A stretch of 64,000 nt of DNA from Chloroflexota bacterium (GTDB lineage: Bacteria > Chloroflexota > Dehalococcoidia > Lucifugimonadales > UBA3495). Each line of letters opens with the position of its first letter. Within the stretch, counting starts at the first letter, position 1. The position numbers and the translations under genes were made by a program. The stretch covers positions 40,139 through 104,138 of the forward strand of contig JACZUF010000004.1 in assembly GCA_022573285.1 (NCBI GenBank), written 5' to 3'. Shown here piece after piece: positions 54,048 through 62,378 of this stretch. The notes under the pieces are model-generated. The model was not told where the DNA came from. It was given only the letters and a program-made list of their open reading frames with translations, and searched no databases.

Positions 54048-54096
54048 CGGGGTTGGTTCCTCCTGGCCGTTGAAAGGCCGGGCCAAAAGCCCAAAT

Positions 54097-54158
54097 CAGC
54101 CTGGAAACTATGCCTCCAGGCTGCCCGTGATAGTAACAAAGGCCCTATGTGTTGTCAA
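54097..54158 (-). promoter_or_regulatory. thrC promoter and 5' hairpin
   Basis: On the minus strand TTGACA (54158-54153), 17-bp spacer, TACTAT (54135-54130): a near-consensus promoter. The predicted RNA then starts with the hairpin CAGCCTGGA-n9-TCCAGGCTG (54123-54097), about 50 nt before the GTG. No T-box or known riboswitch pattern was recognised. Confidence 0.7.
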
Positions 54159-54204
54159 CTTGAGCCACGCCTGGCGGGCCCTCCTCACGAGGCTGGCGAA
54201 CGCC

Positions 54205-54235
54205 TTGGTTTCGGCTTGGTCCACGGTGATATAAT
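54205..54235 (+). promoter_or_regulatory. candidate nhaA promoter
   Basis: TTGGTT, 19 bp, TATAAT. Good -10, wide spacer. It leaves a leader of at least 100 nt before the antiporter frame. Confidence 0.45.
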
Positions 54236-54403
54236 CCTCCGGGCGTTCGCCCCATCGGCGTTCATGGCCGCCAAGATGCGCTCCGAAATTGTTCCGTCAT
54301 AAAATAACGGTCCGCCCTGAGATTTATCAAATAGGGTAGTGCTCTGCTCCGCCCGCACCACATAAACCTCCTCCAGCAATTCTCCATACCGCTGATCATC
54401 GGC

Positions 54404-55633
54404 GTGATCGCCGGCTTGGTCTTTGCCAACATCGACATCCACGCCTACGAAGACATGGTGGACTACCACATCTTCGGCGACAACACCAAGATCTTCGGCA
54501 AATCTGTCACGGTCCATTTCCTCGTCAACGAGATCTTCATGGTGTTCTTCTTCGGCATCGCCACCAAGGAGATCACCGAGTCGGCGCTGCCCGGCGGGGC
54601 GCTGAACCCCCTCCGCAAGGCCATCAACCCCCTGATGGGCACCCTGGGCGGGATCCTGGGACCGGCGGGGCTGTTCTTCCTGCTGGCCTGGGTTTTCTAC
54701 GGCGGGTCCAGCGAATTTAGCATCGTGGCCAACGGCTGGGGCATCCCCACCGCCACCGACATCGCCCTGGCCTGGCTCGCGGCCCGCGTCATCTTCGGGG
54801 CCTCCCACCCGGCGGTCAACTTTCTGCTGTTGCTGGCGGTGGCCGACGACGCCATCGGCCTGGGGATCATCGCCGTGTTCTACCCGGACCCGGAACATCC
54901 CGTAGTCGCTTCCTGGCTGCTGTTGGTGGTCGCCGGCATGGCCGCGGCCTACGTCATGCGCCGTTTCGATGTGCGCTACTGGCAAATCTACGTCCTGATC
55001 GCCGGGGGGCTAAGCTGGGTCGGCCTGGTCAAGTCGTCCATTGAACCGGCCCTGGCCTTGGTGGTCATAGTGCCTTTCCTGCCTGGACCCCAGACAACCC
55101 ACGGCCTGTTTGAAGAGGACGAATACGAATTTGAGCACACCCATCCCGAAGGCGCAGAGGCCGTTCCAACCGGCGCGGCGCTGTCCGAGAACCCCACAGA
55201 GGATGAAGAACTGCACCACCGCCATGCCCCCCTGGACGCTTTCGAGCACGATCTCAAGCTGCCCGTGGACTTCGGCCTGTTCTTCTTCGCCTTCTTCAAC
55301 GCGGGAGTCGCCTTCGCCAGCATCACCCAGGTCACCTTTATCGTCCTGATCTCGCTGATCGCCGGCAAAACCGTGGGCATCACGCTGTTCTCCTGGGTGG
55401 GAGAAAGGCTAGGGTTCCCATTGCCCGACGGCATGGGCGTCAAGCACCTTTTGGTGGCCTCCATTATCGCCGGTCTGGGACTGACCGTTGCCCTGTTCGT
55501 GGCCGGCAAGGCCTACGATGACCCGGCCTTCCGAGACCCGGCCAAGATGGGCGCAGTGCTCAGCGCCGGGGCGGCCATTATCGCCTTCGCCGTAGGGCGT
55601 TTGCTCAGGGTCAAAGACGGCTCGGACAAGTGA
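54404..55633 (+). CDS. nhaA: Na+/H+ antiporter NhaA
   Basis: Secondary transporter exporting Na+. The ion-site Asp pair is D148-D149 in LAVADDAIGLGII; NGWGIPTATDIALAWL and GNIEMA-like helices are present, and a hydrophilic Glu/His-rich loop (about 240-285) splits the protein. The frame stays open upstream to a stop at 54332-54334 and encodes a plausible first helix, INLLQQFSIPLIIGV, before the GTG at 54404. There is no ATG, GTG or TTG there; CTG at 54344 after AGGG is a possible true start. I report the GTG but think the protein is about 20 residues longer. Confidence 0.88.
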   Translation: MIAGLVFANIDIHAYEDMVDYHIFGDNTKIFGKSVTVHFLVNEIFMVFFFGIATKEITESALPGGALNPLRKAINPLMGTLGGILGPAGLFFLLAWVFYGGSSEFSIVANGWGIPTATDIALAWLAARVIFGASHPAVNFLLLLAVADDAIGLGIIAVFYPDPEHPVVASWLLLVVAGMAAAYVMRRFDVRYWQIYVLIAGGLSWVGLVKSSIEPALALVVIVPFLPGPQTTHGLFEEDEYEFEHTHPEGAEAVPTGAALSENPTEDEELHHRHAPLDAFEHDLKLPVDFGLFFFAFFNAGVAFASITQVTFIVLISLIAGKTVGITLFSWVGERLGFPLPDGMGVKHLLVASIIAGLGLTVALFVAGKAYDDPAFRDPAKMGAVLSAGAAIIAFAVGRLLRVKDGSDK

Positions 55634-55686
55634 TATACTCGTGCCTGCGGACCCGATTCTGAATCGGATTTTAGGAGCCCCATGCG

Positions 55687-55974
55687 ATGATCGGCGTACT
55701 CACGCACCACTGGGCAAAACCGGACAAGATCGAAGCGGCGAAGAAGCTGTTGGACGGCAACGGCCTGGCCCAGAGCAAAGCACCCGGCTACGGAAGCCGT
55801 CTGACGTTTATCTCCCTAAGTGACCCCACCAAGATCTCGACCCTGGTCACCTGGGACTCCACCGAAATCTACGACGCCTGGCGTGCCAGCCCCGAGCGGG
55901 CGGCCGCCATGCAAGGGGCCGACGAGCTATGGGCCAAACCGGCTGAGTCCGAACGGTTCCAGATGGCCGGATAG
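55687..55974 (+). CDS. small ABM-like (dimeric alpha+beta barrel) protein
   Basis: 95 aa: IGVLTHHWAKPDKIEAAKKLLDGNGLAQSKAPGYGSRLTFISLSDPTKISTLVTWDSTEIYDAWRASPERAAAM has the layout of antibiotic-biosynthesis-monooxygenase-like ferredoxin-fold proteins. TAGGAGCC precedes the ATG. The FAD-oxidase gene follows 12 bp later, so they are co-transcribed. Exact function unknown. Confidence 0.72.
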   Translation: MIGVLTHHWAKPDKIEAAKKLLDGNGLAQSKAPGYGSRLTFISLSDPTKISTLVTWDSTEIYDAWRASPERAAAMQGADELWAKPAESERFQMAG

Positions 55975-55986
55975 TGGGAGACGATT

Positions 55987-57597
55987 ATGGCCAAGCGAAG
56001 TTTCTGGGCCTGGGGCATGGAGCCGGACGAGCCAACCGCCGAGCAGATGAAGACCGCCGCGGAGGCGCTGGCCAAACGATATAACGTTAGCCTGACCCCG
56101 GTAACACCGCCCAGACCGTCGGACCTATCTTTGCGCAAGCCCCGCATCACGCCTCCTTCGTCATTGACCGCCATCTGCGCCAGCGACGACCACGACCGGG
56201 CGGTCCACACCTACGGGCGCAGCTTCCGGGACCGCATCCGGGCCTTCAATTTGGATTTTCCCAATCCGCCCGACGTGGTGGCCCGTCCCCGTAACGAACA
56301 GGACGTCGAAGCCGTGCTGGAGTGGTGCTCCACCTCCGGTCACGCCGCCATCCCCTTCGGCGGTGGCAGTTCCACCGTGGCCGGGTTCGAGCCGCCCGAG
56401 GGCTACGACGGCATCGTGACCATCGACATGGGCGGGTTGGGCCAGGTGTTGGAGATCGACGACGTATCCCGCTCCGCCCGCATCCAGGGCGGGGTCTACG
56501 GCCCTGCTTTGGAAGACCAACTGCGGCCCCACGGCTTCACCCTGCGCCACTACCCTCAGAGCTTCGAGTTCTCCACCCTGGGCGGCTGGATCGCCACCCG
56601 CTCGGGAGGCCATTACGCCACCAACCAGACCCACATAGACGACATGGTGGAGTCGGTGCGGATGGTGACTCCTTCGGGATTGTGGGAGTCCCGGCGTTTG
56701 CCGGGCAGCGGCGCCGGCCCCAGCCCCGACCGGATGGCCATCGGCAGCGAGGGCATCTTGGGCATCATCACCGAAGCCTGGATGCGCATCCAGGCCAGGC
56801 CCGTATTCCGGGCGTCGGCCGGGGTGACTTTCCCCACCTTCGCCGCCGGGGCCGAGGCCGCCCGCCACATCGTGCAGACCAAGCTCTGGCCCGCCAACTG
56901 CCGTCTCCTTGACCCGGTGGAGGCCGCGTCAGCCGCGGGGATGGACGGCGCCAATGCGTTGTTGCTGCTGGGGTTCGAGTCGGCCGAGGTGCCCCAGGGC
57001 GAGTTCATCCGCCACGCCGTGGACATAGCCCGAGAGGCCGGCGGGACCATCGACGAGGCCGACGTCCGGGTCTCAGACGGTTCAGGCGGAGACTCGGAAC
57101 GCGGCACGGGCCGCCAAGGCTCGGTGGGAACGTGGCGCAACTCTTTCTTGAACGCTCCCTACCTGAAGAACCATCAAGCCGGGCTGGGACTGGTGGCCGA
57201 GACCATGGAGACCGCCATCACCTGGGACCGTTGGCCCGCCTTGGACGAGATGGTGCGGGGCGCGCTCCAGGGCGCTCTGGACCGGGTCTGCGGCGGAGGC
57301 AGCGTCTCGTGCCGGTTCACCCACGTGTACACGGACGGGCCAGCCCCCTACTTCACCTTCGAGGGCATGGGCCGGCTGGGGGCCGAGTTGGAGATGTACG
57401 CCGAGATCAAGCAGGCGGCTTCAGACGCTATCATGGCCGCCGGTGGCACCATCACCCACCACCACGCCGTGGGCCGGCTGCACCGGCCCTGGTACGACCG
57501 GCAACGTCCCGAACTGTTCGCCCAGGCGTTGCGGGCCGTCAAGCGGACTCTGGACCCCAACGGGGTGTTGAACCCTGGGCTTTTGATCGACGCGTAG
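55987..57597 (+). CDS. FAD-binding oxidase (alkyl-DHAP synthase/GlcD-like)
   Basis: PCMH-type FAD flavoenzyme, 536 aa. N-terminal FWAWGMEPDEPTAEQ resembles alkyldihydroxyacetonephosphate synthase starts. FAD domain: AIPFGGGSSTVAGFEPP, STLGGWIATRSGGHYATNQTHIDD, RMAIGSEGILGIITEAWMRI. C-terminal cap ends ITHHHAVGRLHRPWY ... DPNGVLNPGLL, with the HHH motif of AGPS enzymes. It may make ether-lipid precursors or oxidise a 2-hydroxyacid; the HHH and N-terminal WGW-like motif favour the AGPS branch. Confidence 0.87.
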   Translation: MAKRSFWAWGMEPDEPTAEQMKTAAEALAKRYNVSLTPVTPPRPSDLSLRKPRITPPSSLTAICASDDHDRAVHTYGRSFRDRIRAFNLDFPNPPDVVARPRNEQDVEAVLEWCSTSGHAAIPFGGGSSTVAGFEPPEGYDGIVTIDMGGLGQVLEIDDVSRSARIQGGVYGPALEDQLRPHGFTLRHYPQSFEFSTLGGWIATRSGGHYATNQTHIDDMVESVRMVTPSGLWESRRLPGSGAGPSPDRMAIGSEGILGIITEAWMRIQARPVFRASAGVTFPTFAAGAEAARHIVQTKLWPANCRLLDPVEAASAAGMDGANALLLLGFESAEVPQGEFIRHAVDIAREAGGTIDEADVRVSDGSGGDSERGTGRQGSVGTWRNSFLNAPYLKNHQAGLGLVAETMETAITWDRWPALDEMVRGALQGALDRVCGGGSVSCRFTHVYTDGPAPYFTFEGMGRLGAELEMYAEIKQAASDAIMAAGGTITHHHAVGRLHRPWYDRQRPELFAQALRAVKRTLDPNGVLNPGLLIDA

Positions 57598-57621
57598 GGC
57601 CGAACGCGGCTATCGCCCAAC

Positions 57622-57654
57622 CCGTAGGGGCACGGCAATGCCGTGCCCCTACGG
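57622..57654. repeat. GTAGGGGC...GCCCCTAC hairpin repeat
   Basis: CCGTAGGGGCACGGC-aat-GCCGTGCCCCTACGG, a 15-bp perfect stem 24 bp after the oxidase stop. Same unit as 29640-29668. Confidence 0.85.
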
Positions 57655-57753
57655 TTATCAAAATCATTTCTCAGCTTTTGAAGCAATCCGTAACCGACAG
57701 CCTCCCCGTTGGCACCGAGTCCCCGCCGGCCCATTAACCTTGCGCGCACGACG

Positions 57754-57782
57754 TTGAACCGCCCTCGCCCGGCCTGTACAAT
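57754..57782 (+). promoter_or_regulatory. promoter of the OFA-like MFS gene
   Basis: TTGAAC, 17 bp, TACAAT, 25 bp before the ATG. Confidence 0.6.
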
Positions 57783-57807
57783 GGGGCACCTACCGTAGAG
57801 GGTGAGC

Positions 57808-59193
57808 ATGCTTAGGTTCGGAATGACGCCGGCCGGATTTGCGCTGGGAAAGCGCAACGTCCACTACTCCTGGGTAATCGTCGGTGTCGCCTCATTGATG
57901 TGGATGACCAGCTCCGGCATGCGCTTCGCCGCCAGCCTGTTGGTGGACGAGTTCAACAAGCCGGAGTATTTCGGCTGGAGCATCGGGGCCATCACCCTCG
58001 GGTTCACCATTCAGTGGATCATATCGGGAGCACTGGGTCCCGTTTGTGGATGGCTGGGCGACCAACACGGCGTGCGCCGTGTCATGTGGGGCGGCGGAAT
58101 TCTGTTCATCGCCGGGATGGTCCTGACCGGCTCCATGAACCACCTTTGGCAATTCTACCTGTACTTCGGCGTCATCCTGGCGGCCGGCATGGCCGCATTC
58201 CAGGTCACCCTGGTTGCCGGCGTGACCCTATGGTTCCGGAAGCAACTGGGCCTGGCCATGGGGATTCTGCAGGCGCTGCAGGGACTGGGCACCGCCGCCG
58301 CCATCCTCATGGTGTTCATCATCTTCGACCAATTCGGACTGCGCTGGACATTTTGGATCCCTGGAATAGCCGGCGGGGCGCTCCTCCTATACCTGACGCG
58401 CTACTTCCATAACGAACCCGCTGAAATTGGCCTACGGCCGTGGGGCGCGCCGGACGACGAGCCCATCCGCAGGCTGCAGAGCAACGACGTGGCCAAGGTG
58501 CGCACCAATGTCTTCCTGAAACAGGCCCAGAAGACCAACGCCTTCTGGAACCTGGTGGGGATCCATTTCTGGGGCTGCGCCGGGCACAACATCATCCTGA
58601 TCCTGCTGGTCGCCATGGCCACCGACTCCGGACTTTCCAAGGGCATGGCGGTGGCGGTGTACCTCACCCTCACCATCGTCAGCACCCTCACCCGGTTCGC
58701 AGTGCCGGTGCTGGCCGACCGCTTCGGCGCCAAGACGGTGATGAAGATCTGTTTCTCGGCCCAGACCTTCCCCCTGCTGCTCTTGCTGATTTCCCAGGAC
58801 GTGTCGACCTACTTCGTGTTCGCCGCGCTCTTCGGCTTCGGTATGGGCGGCGAGATGACCGCCTTCCCCATCATCAACCGCCAGTACTACGGCGACGCGC
58901 CCACGGGAACGACCTATGGGTGGCAGATGGCCGGAGCGGGCATCGGAATGGCCATCGGGCCGGTGCTGGGCGGGTTCTTGAGGGACTGGACCAACTCCTA
59001 TGACTGGTCCATCATCCTATCCTTCGGTCTTAGCATGATCGCCGTGGGCTGCATCTTTTTACTGCCCTCCACGGCCCACCACCAACTGCCCCATTGGGAA
59101 GACGCTTTGCCCCCCGAAGCCCGGACGGCTGGAGGGTATGGCACGCCCGCTGCTGTCCCCGCCTCCAGTGGCGGAGACGGTTCCGACGATTAA
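57808..59193 (+). CDS. MFS transporter (OFA/monocarboxylate type)
   Basis: Start at ATG 57808, with GAGGG about 6 bases upstream, rather than the GTG at 57802. Twelve hydrophobic segments over 461 aa: YSWVIVGVASLMWMTSSGMRFAASLLVDEF, GPVCGWLGDQHGVRRVMWGGGILFIAGMVL (MFS motif A region), and VLADRFGAKTVMKI as the second-half counterpart. The closest pattern is the oxalate/formate antiporter and monocarboxylate group. The substrate is probably an organic acid, by inference. Confidence 0.86.
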   Translation: MLRFGMTPAGFALGKRNVHYSWVIVGVASLMWMTSSGMRFAASLLVDEFNKPEYFGWSIGAITLGFTIQWIISGALGPVCGWLGDQHGVRRVMWGGGILFIAGMVLTGSMNHLWQFYLYFGVILAAGMAAFQVTLVAGVTLWFRKQLGLAMGILQALQGLGTAAAILMVFIIFDQFGLRWTFWIPGIAGGALLLYLTRYFHNEPAEIGLRPWGAPDDEPIRRLQSNDVAKVRTNVFLKQAQKTNAFWNLVGIHFWGCAGHNIILILLVAMATDSGLSKGMAVAVYLTLTIVSTLTRFAVPVLADRFGAKTVMKICFSAQTFPLLLLLISQDVSTYFVFAALFGFGMGGEMTAFPIINRQYYGDAPTGTTYGWQMAGAGIGMAIGPVLGGFLRDWTNSYDWSIILSFGLSMIAVGCIFLLPSTAHHQLPHWEDALPPEARTAGGYGTPAAVPASSGGDGSDD

Positions 59194-59213
59194 AATCTCG
59201 ACGGCTCATGGGC

Positions 59214-59251
59214 GTAGGGGCACGGCCCCGATGGCATCGGGGTGCCCTTAC
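59214..59251. repeat. GTAGGGGC-type hairpin repeat
   Basis: GTAGGGGCACGGCCCCGAT-ggc-ATCGGGGTGCCCTTAC, an imperfect stem just before the nuclease gene. Confidence 0.7.
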
Positions 59252-59268
59252 ATCTGCACCCTCAAACC

Positions 59269-59997
59269 ATGAATACAAAAAATCCAGGCCCCACGATTTC
59301 CGCCACCGAACTGGGGACTTACGCCCGTTCTCGCTTCTGTCCCCGTTGCGCCTGGGTCCGGCTCCACATCAAGAAGCTGCCCTACCAGAGCTTTCCCGGC
59401 ATCTTCAGCAGCATCGACCGCTACAACAAGTTGATCGTCCACAACCATTTCGACCGGGAGGGTCACGCCCCGTCGTGGCTGGCCGAACTGGGGGAAACCG
59501 GCGAGTACCTGGAACCGCCCCACTGGTCCAGTTTCAAGACTCTGGACGAGGAAACCGGGATTACCCTCCGGGGCGAGGCCGACGGCATCTTCAAACTGGC
59601 CGGCGGCTCTTACGTGATCGTCGACTACAAGACGTCCCGTTACTCCCCGGCCCAGCAGGGCATGTTCAAGAATTACGAGGTGCAACTCAACGCCTACGCG
59701 CTGATCGCCGAACGGTTGGGGCTGTCACCGGTCTCCAAGCTGGCCCTGGTCTACATGGAGCCGGCCACAGATGCCGAGACGGCCCAGGAACCCAGTCTGA
59801 TCGACAGCCGGGGCTTCACGATGGGCTTCCTCGCCAGGGTTGTGGAAGTGGAGCTTAAGCAGGAGAAGCTGCTGCCGCCCTTACTCCGCAAGGCACGGCG
59901 CATCTGGGACATGACCACCCCGCCTTCCGGAATCGGAGACTGCAAAGACTGCGCGGCTGTAAGCGGACTGATCGAAGCCTTAGGTGGCTCTCCCTAG
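59269..59997 (+). CDS. RecB/Cas4-like PD-(D/E)XK nuclease with four Cys
   Basis: 242 aa from ATG MNTKNPGPTISATEL (59269). RecB-family nuclease core: GEADGIFK with D105, VIVDYKTS with D119 and K121, and YEVQLNAY giving the QxxxY motif (Q139, Y143). Cys24/Cys27 (FCPRC) at the N-terminus and Cys225/Cys228 (GDCKDC) at the C-terminus are placed like the 4Fe-4S ligands of Cas4 and AddB-type nucleases. No CRISPR array or other cas gene is seen, so this is a stand-alone DNA end-processing or defence nuclease. No Shine-Dalgarno is evident. Confidence 0.82.
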   Translation: MNTKNPGPTISATELGTYARSRFCPRCAWVRLHIKKLPYQSFPGIFSSIDRYNKLIVHNHFDREGHAPSWLAELGETGEYLEPPHWSSFKTLDEETGITLRGEADGIFKLAGGSYVIVDYKTSRYSPAQQGMFKNYEVQLNAYALIAERLGLSPVSKLALVYMEPATDAETAQEPSLIDSRGFTMGFLARVVEVELKQEKLLPPLLRKARRIWDMTTPPSGIGDCKDCAAVSGLIEALGGSP

Positions 59998-60022
59998 CGT
60001 CAAATCTCCTCAGCGAAGATAC

Positions 60023-60166
60023 GAAAATCCCCCCTTGGCCCCCCCTTGGCAAAGGGGGGTTGGGGGGATTTCCGTTGCTCCATGGAAAATTATTTGCCAG
60101 AGCTAGTGGTTCGACAATCGTGCTTTGGCTGCTGTGCGTTAGGGCGGGTTTAAAACCCGCCCCTAC
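60023..60166. repeat. two dispersed palindromes after the nuclease
   Basis: GAAAATCCCCCCTTGG...CCAAGGGG-type unit AAATCCCCCC...GGGGGGATTT (60023-60073) and hairpin GGGCGGGTTTtaAAACCCGCCC with CTAC (60142-60166). The rest of 59998-60286 holds nothing coding. Confidence 0.75.
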
Positions 60167-60286
60167 AACACCGATGCAAACCCACTTACCCTGTTCACCC
60201 TGAGCGGGCAATTCGCAAACATGGCCCGAAAACCTAACAACTCCTGTCCACCGAAGGTATTTGGGTCCAGACTCAGCCTGGCCTGG

Positions 60287-61261
60287 TCAACCTGGTGGGG
60301 TTAGGAGGATCTTGCCTACGGTTTCCCGGCCTTCCAGTTGGCGATGCGCTTCTGACGCTTCGGCCAGGGGCAGAGTCAGACCGATATGCAACTTGAGCTC
60401 ACCCGACAGCACCCACCCCAGGACCTCCTGGGCCCGCTGGAGCAGCTCGTCGCGGGTGGCTGTGTAGTCGCCTAGGCTGGGCCGGGTTAGATATAGTGAT
60501 CCGTTCTGCAACGCGCGGGTATTGGTGTCCGTCACCGCGCCGCCGGCCTGACCGTAAAGGACCATGTAACCGCGCCGGCCCAGGCATTTGAAACCCTTCT
60601 CGAAGGTGGTCTGCCCCACAGCGTCCAGCACCATCCGCAAACCATGGCCGCCGGTGGCCTTCCTGATCTCCTCTTCGAAGTCCTGCTTGGTGTAGAGGAT
60701 GGTCTGGTCGGCCCCGGCCTGCTTGGCCATCTCGGCCTTGGCTTCGGTGGAAACGGTGGTGAAGACGTGGACGCCCAGGCGTTTTAGCAACTGAACCAGA
60801 AGAAGGCCCATCCCTCCGGCTCCCGCGTGGACCAGGACCTGGTCGCCGGGGTTGAGCCGCGCGATGCCGAAGACCAGGAAATGGGCGGTCATGCCCTGGA
60901 GCAGAGACGCCGAGCCGGTGGCGAAATCCATGGCGTCCGGGATACGGACCAGCAGCCAAGATGGCACAGCCTGCCGCTCGGCGTAGGAGCCGGTGTGCAT
61001 GGCGTAGGCCACCCGGTCCCCGACGGCCACCTCGCTGACGCCTTCGCCGATGGCGGTGACCACCCCGCAGGCTTCCCGGCCCGGAGTCCAGGGAAAGCCC
61101 GGCGGGGGATTGGTGCCTTTGCGGCTGGAAACGTCGGTGTAATTAACGCCGATGGACCTGATATCGACCACGGCTTGGCCGGGGCCCGGGGTGGGCTCGG
61201 GCACATCTTCCAGTTTCAGGACCTCGGGCCCACCTATCTCGTACGCGCGAATCGCCTTCAT
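60287..61261 (-). CDS. quinone oxidoreductase-type MDR protein
   Basis: NADPH-dependent medium-chain reductase without zinc ligands (QOR branch), 324 aa. MKAIRAYEIGGPEVLKLEDVPEPTPGPGQAVV, IGVNYTDVSSRKG, PGREACGVVTAIGEGV, nucleotide motif HAGAGGMGLLLVQLLKRLG, and YTKQDFEEEIRKATGGHG. Reduces quinones or enones; partner unknown. Confidence 0.92.
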   Translation of the reverse strand: MKAIRAYEIGGPEVLKLEDVPEPTPGPGQAVVDIRSIGVNYTDVSSRKGTNPPPGFPWTPGREACGVVTAIGEGVSEVAVGDRVAYAMHTGSYAERQAVPSWLLVRIPDAMDFATGSASLLQGMTAHFLVFGIARLNPGDQVLVHAGAGGMGLLLVQLLKRLGVHVFTTVSTEAKAEMAKQAGADQTILYTKQDFEEEIRKATGGHGLRMVLDAVGQTTFEKGFKCLGRRGYMVLYGQAGGAVTDTNTRALQNGSLYLTRPSLGDYTATRDELLQRAQEVLGWVLSGELKLHIGLTLPLAEASEAHRQLEGRETVGKILLTPPG

Positions 61262-61586
61262 CGCCTGCCTCGCCGCCAGGATTTGGGGCTAGGTTACAAC
61301 ACCAGGAAGCCGGCGGGAAGGAGGGGCCGGGGATGCGCAGGCGGGCCGGCTTGGGCGGGAGGCCCGCCTGCGGCGTGGTAAGACAGCGGCCCCAACTTGG
61401 GAAGCGGGATGGGTGCTAGGGCTACTGCCTGCTCAGTGCCCGGCGGCGCTGCCGGGTGACGTGGACCGGGACCAGAGTTTGCCAGTTGGCATGCCGGTGA
61501 TTGGCGATCGCCATGACAGAAAGAGAGCGCCGTCAACGGCCCCGTGACCTCAAGGGGAGTAGAGGCAGGACGAATGTCTGGTTATC
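61262..61586. other. gene-free GC-rich interval
   Basis: 325 bp without a supported gene. It holds GC-rich short inverted repeats (GCGGGCC...GGCCCGC, about 61340-61375). I looked for RNase P RNA motifs because of a GTGGTAAGAC stretch and did not find the P4 core. Confidence 0.45.
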
Positions 61587-62015
61587 TCAGTCGGCGGCCA
61601 CCGGCTCCAACGGCGTGGCGCGCAGGTCATAAAGCCTCTCCCGGATCATTCGGACCTGGCGGGCGCCGCGCCCGACCATCTCGGCGATCTGCCGCACGCT
61701 ATTGCCCTTGTCGAGGTGGTATATCACCTGTCGGTTCCTGGTCCACCAATTTTCCTCGCTGCGTCGCTTGGCCGCGACCACGGAGTTGATGCGGCGGGGC
61801 GACCGGCGGGCCTTGCGCCGTTTGCGGTCGAGGTCAGCCTCACCGGGCGATATATCGGTGGACAGTGGGTGATGGACCTCCATCGGGTCCAGCAAAAGTT
61901 CCATGGGAGACCGCTGGGGATAGTAGATGCGGCCGCACTGGAAACAGCGCCATTCATCGAAGTCCAGCACCAGGTCGCCGCCGCATTTTCCGCAATCCTT
62001 CAATCGGCACAACAT
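61587..62015 (-). CDS. zinc-ribbon plus helix-turn-helix protein
   Basis: Start at MLCRLKDC (62015), with GAGGTGA upstream. 142 aa. A zinc ribbon CGKCGG...WRCFQCGRIYYP (about 8-34), a basic linker (DRKRRKARRSPRRI) and a C-terminal HTH: NRQVIYHLDKGNSVRQIAEMVGRGARQVRMIRERLYDLR, like resolvase/TrpR-type recognition modules. Probably a DNA-binding regulator; the targets are unknown. The wording of the family is mine, no database name recognised. Confidence 0.7.
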   Translation of the reverse strand: MLCRLKDCGKCGGDLVLDFDEWRCFQCGRIYYPQRSPMELLLDPMEVHHPLSTDISPGEADLDRKRRKARRSPRRINSVVAAKRRSEENWWTRNRQVIYHLDKGNSVRQIAEMVGRGARQVRMIRERLYDLRATPLEPVAAD

Positions 62016-62378
62016 CTTGCTCACCTCTTTGGGCCTCCGGAGTGGTGTCTCCGGGCCAGTCCTTAGATTTCGCTGTTGCACCATCCAGTTAACTTCCGCC
62101 TGCCGTTTTAAACCGTGATGGCAGGTACAGACGATCCGTGACCTTCCTCACATTGTTTAGTTGAGCCCAGACCCAAATACCTTCGGTAAAGGGGGATGCC
62201 TGCCAATTCGAGTCGTGCGGGTCGGTCGGGGTCAGAGGGTGGAGACCCAAGCGGCAGAGAAGTTTACTTTGCAGGCTTGGTATGGTTTATTAGACCTTGC
62301 AAGGCGGCCAACCAGGCCGGGAGACCGGAGGCCGCTCGGGGTGAAGATTTTGGGTGAAGATAGGGAGTAGCTGAAGCG
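62016..62378. other. gene-free interval
   Basis: 363 bp between divergent genes (HTH protein and enoyl-CoA hydratase). It should hold both promoters. I see no convincing hexamer pair, repeat or ORF. Confidence 0.4.

Noticed and set aside
59269-59997. Annotation as Cas4
   Set aside because: No CRISPR array or other cas gene is visible in the window; only the fold-level similarity is supported.
61262-61586. RNase P RNA
   Set aside because: A GTGGTAAGACAGCGG stretch is suggestive, but the conserved P4 and J-region sequences could not be found on either strand.
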